A stretch of DNA of 38,143 nucleotides from Clostridiales bacterium (GCA_004555155.1 SFJH01000018.1:1-38143); one strand, 5' to 3'. Shown: positions 23,178 to 32,068, numbered from the stretch's first letter. Program-made: numbers and translations. The notes: a model not told the origin generated them from the sequence alone.

Positions 23178-24440
23178 ATGTCTGAACGACTTCTTGAAAT
23201 CGACGGCGTTTCCAAGGAATACCGCCTGGGCCAGATCAACGGCCGCACACTGCAGCACGATCTGGCGAGCTGGTTCGCCCGCGTGCGCGGCAAGGAGGAT
23301 CCCAACACCAAGATCGGCGCCGACGCCGCCCGCATTCACAACGGCACCCTCCACGCGCTGAGCGGCGTGAGCCTGAATGTGGACCGCGGCGACGCGCTGG
23401 CCATCACCGGCCGCAACGGCGCGGGCAAGAGCACGCTTCTGAAGCTGATCAGCCGCATCACGCTCCCCTCCGAGGGCGAGATCCGCATCCACGGCCGCGT
23501 GGCCAGCCTGCTGGAGATCGGCACCGGCTTCAACCCCGAGCTCACCGGCCGCGACAACATCTACCTCAACGGCGCCATTCTGGGCATGAACCGCGCCGAA
23601 ACCACCTCCAAGCTCAAGGACATCATCGAGTTTTCCGAAATCGGCCCGTTCATCGACACGCCGGTGAAGCGCTATTCCTCCGGCATGTACGTCAAGCTGG
23701 CCTTCGCCGTGGCGGCGCACCTGGATCCCGACATCCTGATCTGCGACGAGGTGCTGGCCGTGGGCGACCTGGCCTTCCAGCAGAAGTGCCTGAACAAGAT
23801 GCGCGACGTCGCCCGGGAGGGGCGCGCGGTGCTCTACGTCAGCCACAACATGCGCACCGTCGCCGAGCTGTGCAACCGCGGCGTCTACCTGGAGGGCGGC
23901 AAGCTCCTCTACGACGGCACCACCGAGCGCGCCATCGAGCTCTATGGCGGCAGCGGCATCCGCGATCTGGACCGCGATCTGGACGTCATGCCCCGGCCGA
24001 AGCTGCGCGGCGAATCCATCCGCATGAAGCGCATGTGCATGAAGAACACCGACAATCTGGAGTATCCCATGGACTCCGCCATGGAGTTCACCCTCTCCGG
24101 CGTGAGCAACGTCTCCGATCCCCGGCTGCGCCTGAGAGTCACGCTGTTCTCCAGCATGGCCGCGCCGGTAACCATGACCCAGTCCGATCCCTTCGAGATC
24201 CGCGCCGGCGAGTCCTTCCATCTGAACGTGCGCATGCCGCTGGACTCCCTCGCGCCGGGCGAGTACGGCATGAAGCTCTCGCTGCTGTCCGGCACGCCCA
24301 AGGGCAAATCCTCCTATTACGACACCATCGACGACGTGGGCCACTTCGTGATTCTCGAAGACGCCGCCGTCAACGCCGGCTTCAAGTGGTCCACCCGCAA
24401 GTGGGGCCACGTCCGCCTGAAGCCGCTGGAAATTCACTGA
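23178..24440 (+). CDS. Polysaccharide ABC exporter, ATPase (TagH/Wzt type)
   Basis: 420 residues. The nucleotide-binding domain (about 1-250) has Walker A GRNGAGKST (78-86), a Wzt-type LLEIGTGFNPELTGRDNIYL segment, signature YSSGMYVKLAFAVA, Walker B ILICDEVLAVGD and switch His in YVSHN. The C-terminal 150 residues form a beta-rich domain like Wzt-C, which in O-antigen exporters binds the modified glycan end. The start at 23178 has AAAGGAG at 23164-23170; ATG 23160, overlapping the permease stop, is in frame but lacks a site. Presence of a Wzt-C-like domain suggests the glycan is recognised at its end before export. Confidence 0.9.
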   Translation: MSERLLEIDGVSKEYRLGQINGRTLQHDLASWFARVRGKEDPNTKIGADAARIHNGTLHALSGVSLNVDRGDALAITGRNGAGKSTLLKLISRITLPSEGEIRIHGRVASLLEIGTGFNPELTGRDNIYLNGAILGMNRAETTSKLKDIIEFSEIGPFIDTPVKRYSSGMYVKLAFAVAAHLDPDILICDEVLAVGDLAFQQKCLNKMRDVAREGRAVLYVSHNMRTVAELCNRGVYLEGGKLLYDGTTERAIELYGGSGIRDLDRDLDVMPRPKLRGESIRMKRMCMKNTDNLEYPMDSAMEFTLSGVSNVSDPRLRLRVTLFSSMAAPVTMTQSDPFEIRAGESFHLNVRMPLDSLAPGEYGMKLSLLSGTPKGKSSYYDTIDDVGHFVILEDAAVNAGFKWSTRKWGHVRLKPLEIH

Positions 24441-24450
24441 GGTGAAGTCA

Positions 24451-25338
24451 ATGACCGCTGCCAAGACCGTCGCCGCGCTGCATGACCTGAGCGGCGTGGG
24501 CCGCTGCGCGCTGACCGTGGCGATCCCCGTGATCTCCGCCATGGGCGCGCAGGTGATTCCCGCCCCCACCGCCGTGCTGAGCGCGCACACCGCGTTCCCC
24601 GACTTCGTGGGACTGGATCTGACCGACTATCTGGAAAAGTGCCTGGAAAAATGGTGCGAGATGGGCCTTTCCTTCGACTGCATCTACACCGGCTACATGG
24701 CCACCGTGCGGCAGGAGGAGATTGCCCGGCGATTCTTCGACGCCCAGCCCGGGGCCGTCAAGGTCGTCGACCCCGTGCTGGGCGACGACGGCGTGATGTA
24801 CCGCGCGCTGCCGAAGGACATGCCGCAGGCCATGCGCCGCCTCTGCCGCGGCGCGGACGTGATCACCCCCAACCTGACCGAGGCCGCGCTGCTCACCGGC
24901 GGCATCTGCGAAAGCGCGGCGCCGGACGCCCTGCCCGGCACGAAGACGGATTCCCGGACATATACCGCCGCGGAACTGGAAAACCTGCTGACAGAGCTGA
25001 TGGAGCTGGGGCCCAAGACCGCGCTGATCACCGGCGTGCCGCTGGAGGGCGCCCATGTCAACGCCTGGATGGGCGGCGACGGCAGGATGCATGCCGTCGA
25101 CTATGTCCCCGTGCCCGCCAGCTTTCCCGGCACCGGCGACCTGTTCGCCTCCGTGCTCACCGGCGCGCTGATGCGCGACATGGACTTCGAGGCCGCCGTC
25201 CGGCTGGCCACCGCCTACGTCCGCCAGACCATGCTCCACACCGTCGAATGCGGAACCGAGCCGGTCTACGGCGTTCAGCTCGAACAGACCCTCCCTTCCC
25301 TGCTCCAACCCATCCCCAAGGAGGCCCTGTCAGAATGA
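24451..25338 (+). CDS. Pyridoxamine/pyridoxal kinase-like protein (PdxY family)
   Basis: 295 residues in the ribokinase-like fold. It is expected to phosphorylate pyridoxal or pyridoxamine with ATP to the B6 cofactor form. Visible signatures are LHDLSGVGRCALTVAIP at the start, the PVLGDDGVMY motif, DVITPNLTEAALLTG, TALITGVP and the catalytic FPGTGDLFASVLTGAL (anion hole and base Asp). ATG 24451 follows GAGGTG; GTG 24442 is an in-frame alternative. It starts 10 bases after the exporter ATPase gene, and its stop overlaps the cinA start (ATGA). Confidence 0.88.
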   Translation: MTAAKTVAALHDLSGVGRCALTVAIPVISAMGAQVIPAPTAVLSAHTAFPDFVGLDLTDYLEKCLEKWCEMGLSFDCIYTGYMATVRQEEIARRFFDAQPGAVKVVDPVLGDDGVMYRALPKDMPQAMRRLCRGADVITPNLTEAALLTGGICESAAPDALPGTKTDSRTYTAAELENLLTELMELGPKTALITGVPLEGAHVNAWMGGDGRMHAVDYVPVPASFPGTGDLFASVLTGALMRDMDFEAAVRLATAYVRQTMLHTVECGTEPVYGVQLEQTLPSLLQPIPKEALSE

Positions 25339-26570
25339 TTGCAGAAATCCTCTCCGTCGGCACCGAGCTGCTCATGGGGCAGATCGCCAACACCGACGCA
25401 CAGTACATCTCCCGCCGCCTGTCCGAGCTGGGCGTGACGCTCTACCGCCACACCACCGTGGGCGACAATCCCGCCCGCGTGAAGGAGGCCCTGGGCGAGG
25501 CCCTCGGCCGCTCCGATATGGTCATCACCACCGGCGGCCTCGGGCCCACCGAGGACGACCTCACCAAGGAGATGGTCGGCGAGTACTTCCGCCTCCCCAT
25601 GCAGCTCCACCAGCCCAGTCTGGACGAAATCGAGCGCTACATGTCCCGCATCGGCCGCCCCATGACCGACAACAACCGCAAGCAGGCCTACTTCCCCGAG
25701 GGCGCCATCATCATGCCCAACCTCTGCGGCACCGCGCCCGGCTGCATCGTCGAGCAGAACGGCAAGGCCGTGGCCGTGCTCCCCGGCCCGCCCAGAGAGC
25801 TCAAGGACATGTTCGACCGCCAGCTGGCCCCCTATCTCGCCCGCCGCAGCGGCATGCACATCGAATCGAAGTTCCTGCGCGTGTTCGGCATCGGCGAGTC
25901 CATGCTGGAGACCATGCTGATCGACCTGTTCCACTCCGACAATCCCACCCTCGCCCTCTACTGCGGCGCGGGCGAGGTGCAGGCGCGCATCAGCGCCCGC
26001 GCGGAGACCGTCGAGCAGGCCGAGGCCCTCATCGAGCCGCTGGAAAAGGAGATCCGGTCCCGCGTGGGCGACGCGCTCTACGGCTACGGCGTGGACAACT
26101 CCATGCCCAACGCCGTGCTTCAGCTGCTGCGCCGGCGCGGCGAGACCGTATGCTTCGCCGAGAGCTGCACCGGCGGCCGCATGGCCGCCAGCGTGATCGA
26201 CTCCCCCGGTGCCAGCGACGCGGTGAAGGAGTCCTATATCACCTATTCCGACGCCGCCAAGGCGCGCATCCTCGGCGTGCGCGAAGCCACGCTTCAGGCG
26301 CACACCGCCGTCAGCGCCGAGTGCGCCCGGGAGATGGCCGAGGGCGCGCGCAGAATCAGCAGCGCGGACTGGGCCGTGTCCGTCACCGGCGTGGCCGGCC
26401 CCGACGGCGGCACCGAGCGCACCCCGGTGGGCACCGTGTTCATCGGCGTCGCCGGCGCGGACGGCGTGGAGGTGAAGGAGTTCCACTTCCGCGGCAACCG
26501 CGACTGGGTGCGCACCCTCGCCTGCTCCAACGGCCTGAACCTGCTGAGACTGCGGATCATCGGAGGATAA
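25335..26570 (+). CDS. cinA: CinA: competence/damage-inducible protein with NMN deamidase domain
   Basis: 411 residues, standard length. The N-terminal MoeA/MogA-like domain (about 1-170) has AEILSVGTELLMGQIANTDA, TTGGLGPTEDDLTKE and LPGPPRELKDMF. The middle part is the CinA-specific KH-like region. The C-terminal domain (about 255-411) has the deamidase signature CFAESCTGGRMAAS and VTGVAGPDGGT. It hydrolyses nicotinamide mononucleotide to the acid form, and the N-terminal domain can act as an ADP-ribose pyrophosphatase in some species. It is coupled by ATGA to the kinase gene and closes the operon. Confidence 0.95.
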   Translation: MIAEILSVGTELLMGQIANTDAQYISRRLSELGVTLYRHTTVGDNPARVKEALGEALGRSDMVITTGGLGPTEDDLTKEMVGEYFRLPMQLHQPSLDEIERYMSRIGRPMTDNNRKQAYFPEGAIIMPNLCGTAPGCIVEQNGKAVAVLPGPPRELKDMFDRQLAPYLARRSGMHIESKFLRVFGIGESMLETMLIDLFHSDNPTLALYCGAGEVQARISARAETVEQAEALIEPLEKEIRSRVGDALYGYGVDNSMPNAVLQLLRRRGETVCFAESCTGGRMAASVIDSPGASDAVKESYITYSDAAKARILGVREATLQAHTAVSAECAREMAEGARRISSADWAVSVTGVAGPDGGTERTPVGTVFIGVAGADGVEVKEFHFRGNRDWVRTLACSNGLNLLRLRIIGG

Positions 26571-26578
26571 TCCCCATC

Positions 26579-26614
26579 AGCCCTTCAAAGGATATGCTTT
26601 GAAGGGCTTCTTTT
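26579..26614 (+). terminator. Terminator after cinA
   Basis: AGCCCTTCAAAG (26579-26590) pairs with CTTTGAAGGGCT (26597-26608); TCTTTT follows. Confidence 0.88.
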
Positions 26615-26708
26615 GACGCATCTGCCCGATTCCCCCCCGAATCCGGCCGAAATCCGGCACAATTCCCCACTTCTCCTTCGTTTTGAGCGGGAATTCGACA
26701 ATATTTAG

Positions 26709-26739
26709 GCAAGTTCGAAGAATGGTTGCAACTTCGAAT
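26709..26739 (+). promoter_or_regulatory. Direct repeats at the two-component promoter
   Basis: GCAAGTTCGAA starts at 26709 and GCAACTTCGAA at 26728: 11-base repeats, 10 of 11 identical, 19 bases apart. Each contains the palindrome TTCGAA. The second overlaps the -35 (26726-26731). They could bind the OmpR-type regulator itself. Confidence 0.45.
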
Positions 26740-26754
26740 CAATATGGGTATAAT
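26726..26754 (+). promoter_or_regulatory. Promoter of the OmpR-type two-component operon
   Basis: TTGCAA (26726-26731), 17-base spacer, perfect TATAAT (26749-26754), about 32 bases before ATG 26787. Confidence 0.85.
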
Positions 26755-26786
26755 AGTGCTATAAATGTGATATTCGGGGTGATTTT

Positions 26787-27482
26787 ATGTCTATGTATCC
26801 GCTCATTTTGATTGCGGATGACGATCCGGTGGTGCACGAGTCGCTGGGATTGTATCTGGAATCGGAAGGATATGAGCATCAGAGCGCATACGACGGGCAG
26901 CAGGCGCTGGATATGATCGAAAGCCTGCATCCCGACATGATGGTGCTGGATCTGATGATGCCGAAGGTTTCGGGCATCGACGTATGCCGCCAGGTGCGCC
27001 AGACGAGTTCGCTGCCGATCATCATGCTCACCGCCAAGGGCGAGGAGATCGACCGCATCCTGGGCCTGGAGCTGGGCGCGGACGACTATATCGTCAAGCC
27101 CTTCAGCCCCCGCGAGGTGCTGGCCCGCATCAAGGCCGTGCTGCGCCGCTTCTCCGAAAAGGCCAGCGAGGAGGACAGCTCCATCATCCGCCTGCCCCAG
27201 CTGGAGATCAGCCTGGAAAACTATCAGGTCAAGGCCGCCGGCAAGGTGATCCCCTGCACGCCCAAGGAGGTCGAAATCCTGCACATGCTGACCAGCAACG
27301 TCGGCCAGGTTTTCTCCCGCGAACAGATTCTGTCCCGGGTCTGGGGATATGATTACTTCGGCGACACCCGCACCGTGGACGCCCACATCAAGCGCATCCG
27401 CCAGAAGCTGCCCCAGGAGGGCGTGCCGTGGGCGCTGAAGACGGTCTACGGCGTGGGCTACCGCTTCGAGGTCAACGCATGA
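26787..27482 (+). CDS. Response regulator, OmpR/PhoB family
   Basis: 231 residues. The receiver (about 1-120) has the acidic residues DDD at 11-13, D55 in MVLDLMMP, T in IMLTAKGEE and K in YIVKPFSP. The winged-helix DNA-binding domain (about 135-229) shows CTPKEVEILHML, FSREQILSRVWG, DTRTVDAHIKRIRQKL and TVYGVGYRFE. It probably acts with the sensor kinase whose start overlaps its stop (ATGA). The domain order and partner are like PhoP/WalR systems of Firmicutes, but the regulon cannot be identified. Direct repeats at its own promoter suggest autoregulation. Confidence 0.95.
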   Translation: MSMYPLILIADDDPVVHESLGLYLESEGYEHQSAYDGQQALDMIESLHPDMMVLDLMMPKVSGIDVCRQVRQTSSLPIIMLTAKGEEIDRILGLELGADDYIVKPFSPREVLARIKAVLRRFSEKASEEDSSIIRLPQLEISLENYQVKAAGKVIPCTPKEVEILHMLTSNVGQVFSREQILSRVWGYDYFGDTRTVDAHIKRIRQKLPQEGVPWALKTVYGVGYRFEVNA

Positions 27483-29242
27483 AAAAACAAAGCGTGCTGA
27501 TCCAGCGCGCAGTGATCTTCTCGGCGATCGTCGCCTTGGTGGCGGTCGCCGTCGGATTGCCCGCCTACATGCTGGCGTGCAGCCGCTTCGCCGCGGGCGC
27601 GGCCCGGGACGCGGCGCTGCCCCAGGCCCGCACGCTGGTTCAGCTGGCGACCGACGCCGAAAGCGGTGCCTTCGCCGGCGCGCTCAGGCTGTTCGAGCAG
27701 TCGGGCGGAACGGCCTGGCAGGTTTCCGCGTCGGGCACGCGCGCCATCGCGGGCAGCGACCCGCTGCCCGAATCGCTGGCCCGGCTGACCGACCGCGCGC
27801 TGGAGGGCTATGAGGATCTCGGCGAGGCACGCGTCGGGGGACGAACGTGCGCCTACGCCATGCTCCCCGTGCACAATGAAGCCGGGGAACTTTCATCCGC
27901 GCTGATCGTCGCGCTGCCCGCCGCGGCGGGCGCGCATCCGCTGCTGTGCGCCGTCATCGGCGTTCTGGCCGGACTGCTGGCCGGCGGACTGGCGGGCGCG
28001 GCGCTGGTGAAGAAGCTGCTGCTGCCGGTGGTGAAGCCCATTGCGAAGCTGCGCGACGTGGCCGTGGCCATCGCCGACGGCAATCTGGACGCCCGCGCCA
28101 GCGAGCGATCCCCGGGCGAAATCGGCCAGCTGGGCAAGGCGCTGAACAACGTCTCCCGCCAGCTGTCCCGCAGCATGTACTCCCTCATTCTGGAGCGCAA
28201 CCGCTTAAAGCACATGATCGACGGCCTGAGCGAGGGCATCGTGGCCATCGACAATCAGGGCCACGTCACCCACACCAACCCCGCGCTGGACCGCATGTTC
28301 ACCAAGCAGAAGGCCATCCACCTGCCCGACCCGCGGATGAAGGTCATCCCGGACAAGACCATCTGGGAGGACTTCGACAGCGTGATGCAGTCCGGCGAGC
28401 CGCTGAGCCGCAATCTGGACGTGCGCGATATGACGCTGCGGCTGACCATCACGCCCACCGTGGACGAGCTGGGCGCGATCGTGGGCGCGGTGGGCCTGTT
28501 CTCGGACATCACGCAGATGGAGCGCCTGGAGCGCACCCGCCGCGAGTACGTCTCCAACGTCTCCCATGAGCTGCGCACCCCACTGACCGCCATGCGCGCG
28601 CTGGTGGAGCCGCTCAAGGAGGGCATGGTCACCTCCGAGGCCGACCGCATGCGCTATTACGACATCATCCTGCGGGAGGTCATGCGCCTGTCGCGGCTGA
28701 TCAACGATCAGCTGGAGCTCTCCCGCCTGCAGAGCGGCACGCTGGCCATCCAGAAGTCGAAGATGACGCTGGACGACCTGGTCTACGACGTGTGCGACCG
28801 CTATTCCTCCATCGCCGAGGAGCACGGCCTGGAGCTGAAGGTGCTCACCGACTTCTCCCAGTGCCCGATGGTCTACGCCAACGCCGACCGCGTGGAGCAG
28901 ATGCTGATCATCCTGCTGGACAACGCCATCAAGTACACCGAGGCGGGCAGCGTCAGCGTCTCCGCCACCTGGGACGACGAAAAGGTCATCCTCAGCGTGC
29001 GCGACACCGGCGTGGGCATCGCCGACGAGGATCTGCCCTATGTGTTCGACCGGTTCTACAAGGTCGACAAGGCCCACAGCGGCAAGGGCAGCGGCCTCGG
29101 CCTGTCCATCGCCTGCGAGCTGCTCAAGCGCATGAACGAGGAGATCTGGGTCTCCAGCGAGAAAGGCAAGGGCAGCGAGTTCTGCTTCACGGTGCACCGC
29201 CCCGTCCAGGCGCCCGCCGCCCAGGAGGACGCGAACGCCTGA
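27479..29242 (+). CDS. Sensor histidine kinase, PhoR/WalK-like
   Basis: 587 residues: membrane segment (about 10-32), extracellular sensor of about 120 residues, second membrane segment (about 158-182), HAMP (about 185-240), PAS (about 245-345, GIVAIDNQGHVTHTNPA), HisKA with SNVSHELRTPL (H363) and an ATPase domain with N-box LDNAIKYT, G1 DTGVGIADEDLPYVFDRFYK and G2 GSGLGLSIA. It senses an envelope-side signal and phosphorylates the regulator encoded just upstream. The extracellular part is rich in Ala and Gly and I recognise no known fold in it. An intrinsic terminator follows. Confidence 0.93.
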   Translation: MKKQSVLIQRAVIFSAIVALVAVAVGLPAYMLACSRFAAGAARDAALPQARTLVQLATDAESGAFAGALRLFEQSGGTAWQVSASGTRAIAGSDPLPESLARLTDRALEGYEDLGEARVGGRTCAYAMLPVHNEAGELSSALIVALPAAAGAHPLLCAVIGVLAGLLAGGLAGAALVKKLLLPVVKPIAKLRDVAVAIADGNLDARASERSPGEIGQLGKALNNVSRQLSRSMYSLILERNRLKHMIDGLSEGIVAIDNQGHVTHTNPALDRMFTKQKAIHLPDPRMKVIPDKTIWEDFDSVMQSGEPLSRNLDVRDMTLRLTITPTVDELGAIVGAVGLFSDITQMERLERTRREYVSNVSHELRTPLTAMRALVEPLKEGMVTSEADRMRYYDIILREVMRLSRLINDQLELSRLQSGTLAIQKSKMTLDDLVYDVCDRYSSIAEEHGLELKVLTDFSQCPMVYANADRVEQMLIILLDNAIKYTEAGSVSVSATWDDEKVILSVRDTGVGIADEDLPYVFDRFYKVDKAHSGKGSGLGLSIACELLKRMNEEIWVSSEKGKGSEFCFTVHRPVQAPAAQEDANA

Positions 29243-29249
29243 TCCCTGG

Positions 29250-29281
29250 AAAATCCCGTCGATATTCTGGCGGGATTTTTT
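29250..29281 (+). terminator. Terminator after the sensor kinase gene
   Basis: AAAATCCCG (29250-29258) pairs with CGGGATTTT (29271-29279), within a run of six T ending at 29281. Confidence 0.85.
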
Positions 29282-29313
29282 CATCGGTCCGTTACACAGT
29301 TGTATCAACCGCA

Positions 29314-29322
29314 TGCTATACT
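29314..29322 (+). promoter_or_regulatory. Extended -10 promoter of the NodB-like gene
   Basis: TGC directly precedes TATACT (29317-29322). No good -35 at the standard distance. The start codon is about 32 bases downstream. Confidence 0.45.
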
Positions 29323-29353
29323 GAATGTATCCTGTTCCGTCGTGAGGTTTGCC

Positions 29354-30751
29354 ATGTCCAGAAAATCCTACAATCGCCATGACCGCTTTTTCATCTTCCT
29401 CATCACGGCGCTGTGCCTCTGTGCGGCGGCGCTGGTGGCCGCGCTCTCCGTCCAGTCGCACCTGAACGCGCGCACGGACGCGGTGATCCAGACCCTCGCC
29501 GACGGCCCGGAGGACACGGTCGCCCCGCTGACCATGGTGGTCGCGGACTCCCAGCTCACCGCGACGGCCACGCCTGCGCCCGCGGAGGAGCCCACGCCCA
29601 CGCCTGCGCCCACCGCCACGCTGACGCCCGTGGAATATCTGCCGGTGTACACCCGCGCGGATACCGAGGAAAAGGTGATCGCCATCACGCTGGACGACTG
29701 CTCCAGTCTGGAATCGCTGAAATACGCCGCGCTGGCCGCCAACGAGTACGGCGCAAAGCTGACGCTGTTCCCCGTGGCCAGCAGCCTGCTGAAGAGCGAC
29801 AACGCCGCCGCGCTGCGCACCTGCGTGTTCGACCTGGGCTTCGAGGTGGAGAACCGCACGCTGAACAATTCCACGCTGTACGCGCTGAGCGACTTTGAGA
29901 TGGCCAACGAGATCTGGACCGCCGACACCGCCGTCGACTACGCGCTGAACAAGGACTACGGCATGCACCTGCTGCGCACCAAGGGCGGACTCGGCGTGAG
30001 CGATCCCCGCACCCACGCCTATCTCCGGCAGCTGGGCTACGACGGCTTCGTCACCTGGAACATCTCCGGCGCCAGCTGCGATATCGACCGGCTGCGGGAA
30101 ACCCTCTCGCCGGGCAATATCTATCTGTTCAACTGCACGAAGGACGAGGTCGTCAAGCTGGCCGAGTTCATGAAATTTGCCCAGAGCCGGGGCTACGCAA
30201 TGGTCACCGTCAACGAGCTGCTGGGCTTCCCCGCGAATTCCTGCGCCGATCCCGCGGACGACATCATAACCCGCACCCTGGTTCAGCTGGAGGGCTACGA
30301 AAGCCCCGTGATGCAGTACACCCAGGGCGACCGCTCCCACGGCGTGTATGTGCTTCAGATGATGCTGCAGAAGCTGGGCTATCTGACGGACGACAGCACG
30401 ACCCCCACCCCCGCCGTCGAAGACGCTACGCCCGCGCCGACCAACTTCCTGGATTCCGTGATCGCCACCGCCAGCCTTGCGGACGGCGTGTACGGCCAGG
30501 CGACCGTCTCCGCCGTGATGGCCTTCCAGGCGTCCCGGGGCCTGCCCTGCACCGGCGTGGCCACCGTGGAGCTCCAGCAGATGATCGCGGAGGAATACGA
30601 GTCGCGCTTCGGCACGATGGTCGAGGCCACGCCCTCTGCGCCCGTCGCGCCCGTCGCAACTGCGGAGACGTCCGATTTCGAATCCATTTCGTCGGGCGTC
30701 GCGCTCGCCCCGACGTCCACGCCCGCGCCCACCCCCGCCGCCGTCGGATAG
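29354..30751 (+). CDS. NodB-fold (polysaccharide-deacetylase-like) pseudoenzyme with PG-binding domain
   Basis: 465 residues from ATG 29354, behind GAGG. A membrane anchor or signal lies at about 13-33, then a Thr/Pro-rich linker (PTPTPAPTATLTP). The NodB domain starts with VIAITLDDCSS: the catalytic Asp and metal Asp (D114, D115) are kept, but the H-x3-H metal motif, usually NHTxxH, reads NRTLNN (R168 and N172 in place of both His). It is probably not an active deacetylase of the usual kind. A PG_binding_1 domain follows (about 330-420), interrupted by a TPTPAVEDATPAPT linker, and a Pro/Thr-rich tail ends the protein. It likely sits outside the membrane and binds the wall. Confidence 0.75.
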   Translation: MSRKSYNRHDRFFIFLITALCLCAAALVAALSVQSHLNARTDAVIQTLADGPEDTVAPLTMVVADSQLTATATPAPAEEPTPTPAPTATLTPVEYLPVYTRADTEEKVIAITLDDCSSLESLKYAALAANEYGAKLTLFPVASSLLKSDNAAALRTCVFDLGFEVENRTLNNSTLYALSDFEMANEIWTADTAVDYALNKDYGMHLLRTKGGLGVSDPRTHAYLRQLGYDGFVTWNISGASCDIDRLRETLSPGNIYLFNCTKDEVVKLAEFMKFAQSRGYAMVTVNELLGFPANSCADPADDIITRTLVQLEGYESPVMQYTQGDRSHGVYVLQMMLQKLGYLTDDSTTPTPAVEDATPAPTNFLDSVIATASLADGVYGQATVSAVMAFQASRGLPCTGVATVELQQMIAEEYESRFGTMVEATPSAPVAPVATAETSDFESISSGVALAPTSTPAPTPAAVG

Positions 30752-30850
30752 CACTCCGGCAAGCGGGCCGATCGCCGCTCTCTGCGATCGCGTCCGGCGG
30801 GATGCGCGGCGCGCCCGTATTCCTCCGCAGGCGAAGGAACCTTCCGACAC

Positions 30851-30884
30851 GCAGGGCATCTCCATGCCCTGCCCTTTTCTTTTT
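30851..30884 (+). terminator. Terminator after the NodB-like gene
   Basis: GCAGGGCAT (30851-30859), loop CTCC, ATGCCCTGC (30864-30872), then CCTTTTCTTTTT. A second hairpin, CGATCGC/GCGATCG, lies upstream at 30769-30790. Confidence 0.85.
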
Positions 30885-30925
30885 CCGCGCCGATGGCCGT
30901 GCGCCGCATTATTCCAAAATACAAC

Positions 30926-30954
30926 TTGAATGAAACGGGTTTTCGTTGTAGAAT
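30926..30954 (+). promoter_or_regulatory. Promoter of galM
   Basis: TTGAAT (30926-30931), 17-base spacer, TAGAAT (30949-30954), 43 bases before ATG 30998. Confidence 0.8.
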
Positions 30955-30997
30955 AGAGATGTGTGAAATTCAATATCATCGAAAGGTGGATTTCAAT

Positions 30998-32068
30998 ATG
31001 AGCATTACCAAGAAGCCCTTCGGCAAGGCCCCCTGCGGCCGCGAGGCGACGCTGTACGTCATGACCAACGCCCACAGCGCGTCCGTGGAGATCACCGACT
31101 TCGGCGGCATCGTCCGCGCCATTAACGTGCCCGACCGCGAGGGCAAAATCGGCAACGTGGTGCTGGGCTATCCGTCCGTGGAGGGCTACACGCCCCTGAA
31201 CGGCTATCTGGGCGCGCTGATCGGCCGCGTGGGCAACCGCATCGCCAACGGCGAGTGCGAGCTGAACGGCCAGAAGCTGACCCTGTTCAAGAACGAGGCC
31301 GGCCGCACCCATCTGCACGGCGGCGAGGTGGGCTTCGACCGGAAGTTCTGGGACGTGACCCCCATCGAGGGCATCTGCGAGGACTATCTGATTCTGAAGT
31401 ACACCAGCGTCGACGGCGAGGAGGGCTATCCCGGCAACCTGCGCGTGATGGTGACCTACACCTGGACGGACGACAGCCAGCTGCTGATCCGCTACGAGGC
31501 CGTCTCCGACAAGGACACGCTGTGCAGCCTGACCAATCACACCTACTTCAACCTGGCCGGCGAGGGCAGCGGCCCCGTCGTGGACCATGTGTTTGAATTC
31601 AACGCCGACACCTTCACCGTGGTGGATCAGTATTCCATCCCCACCGGCGAGCAGCGCGACGTGACCGGCACGCCCTTCGATCTGCGCGAGCCCACCCGCA
31701 TCGGCGACGGTCTGGAGAAGATCGCCGGGGACGAGCAGCTCACCTTCGGCCAGGGCTACGACCACAACTTCAACGTCAACGATCCCGAAGCCGGTCTGCG
31801 CTTTGCGGTGAACGTGTACGATCCCAAGACCGGCCGCACGATGGACGTGTTCACCGATATGCCTGCGGTGCAGTTCTATTCCGGCAACATGCTGGAGGGC
31901 ATCAATCCCGGCTCCTGCGGCCGCCTGTACGGCAAGCGCGAGGGCTTCTGCCTGGAGACCCAGTACGCCCCCGACTCGATCAACCATCCCAACTTCCCCG
32001 ACAGCGTGCTGCGCGCCGGTGAGAAGTACGACTTTACCACCGTCTACGCCTTCGATATCGCCGAATAA
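30998..32068 (+). CDS. galM: Aldose 1-epimerase (galactose mutarotase)
   Basis: 356 residues. It interconverts alpha and beta anomers of aldoses such as galactose. Conserved segments are ITDFGGIVRAINVPDREGK, NVVLGYPSVEGY, GALIGRVGNRIANG, TLFKNEAGRTHLHGG (catalytic-site His), LTNHTYFNLAGEG (catalytic His), DHNFNVN, and the C-terminal GFCLETQYAPDSINHPNFP carrying the catalytic Glu. The start ATG 30998 follows GAAAGGTGG; longer reading from 30893 would cross the promoter and is rejected. It has its own promoter and lies 42 bases before gltX. Confidence 0.95.
   Translation: MSITKKPFGKAPCGREATLYVMTNAHSASVEITDFGGIVRAINVPDREGKIGNVVLGYPSVEGYTPLNGYLGALIGRVGNRIANGECELNGQKLTLFKNEAGRTHLHGGEVGFDRKFWDVTPIEGICEDYLILKYTSVDGEEGYPGNLRVMVTYTWTDDSQLLIRYEAVSDKDTLCSLTNHTYFNLAGEGSGPVVDHVFEFNADTFTVVDQYSIPTGEQRDVTGTPFDLREPTRIGDGLEKIAGDEQLTFGQGYDHNFNVNDPEAGLRFAVNVYDPKTGRTMDVFTDMPAVQFYSGNMLEGINPGSCGRLYGKREGFCLETQYAPDSINHPNFPDSVLRAGEKYDFTTVYAFDIAE

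Noticed and set aside
22241..29318. Shared words TTACACAG and CATGCTA before the exporter and NodB-like genes
   Set aside because: The distance between the two words differs (3 versus 12 bases), so a common regulatory site is not supported; CATGCTA is mainly the extended -10.
30893..30997. Longer N-terminus for galM
   Set aside because: It would place the coding start upstream of the TTGAAT-17-TAGAAT promoter and add 35 residues not typical of the family; GAAAGGTGG supports ATG 30998.
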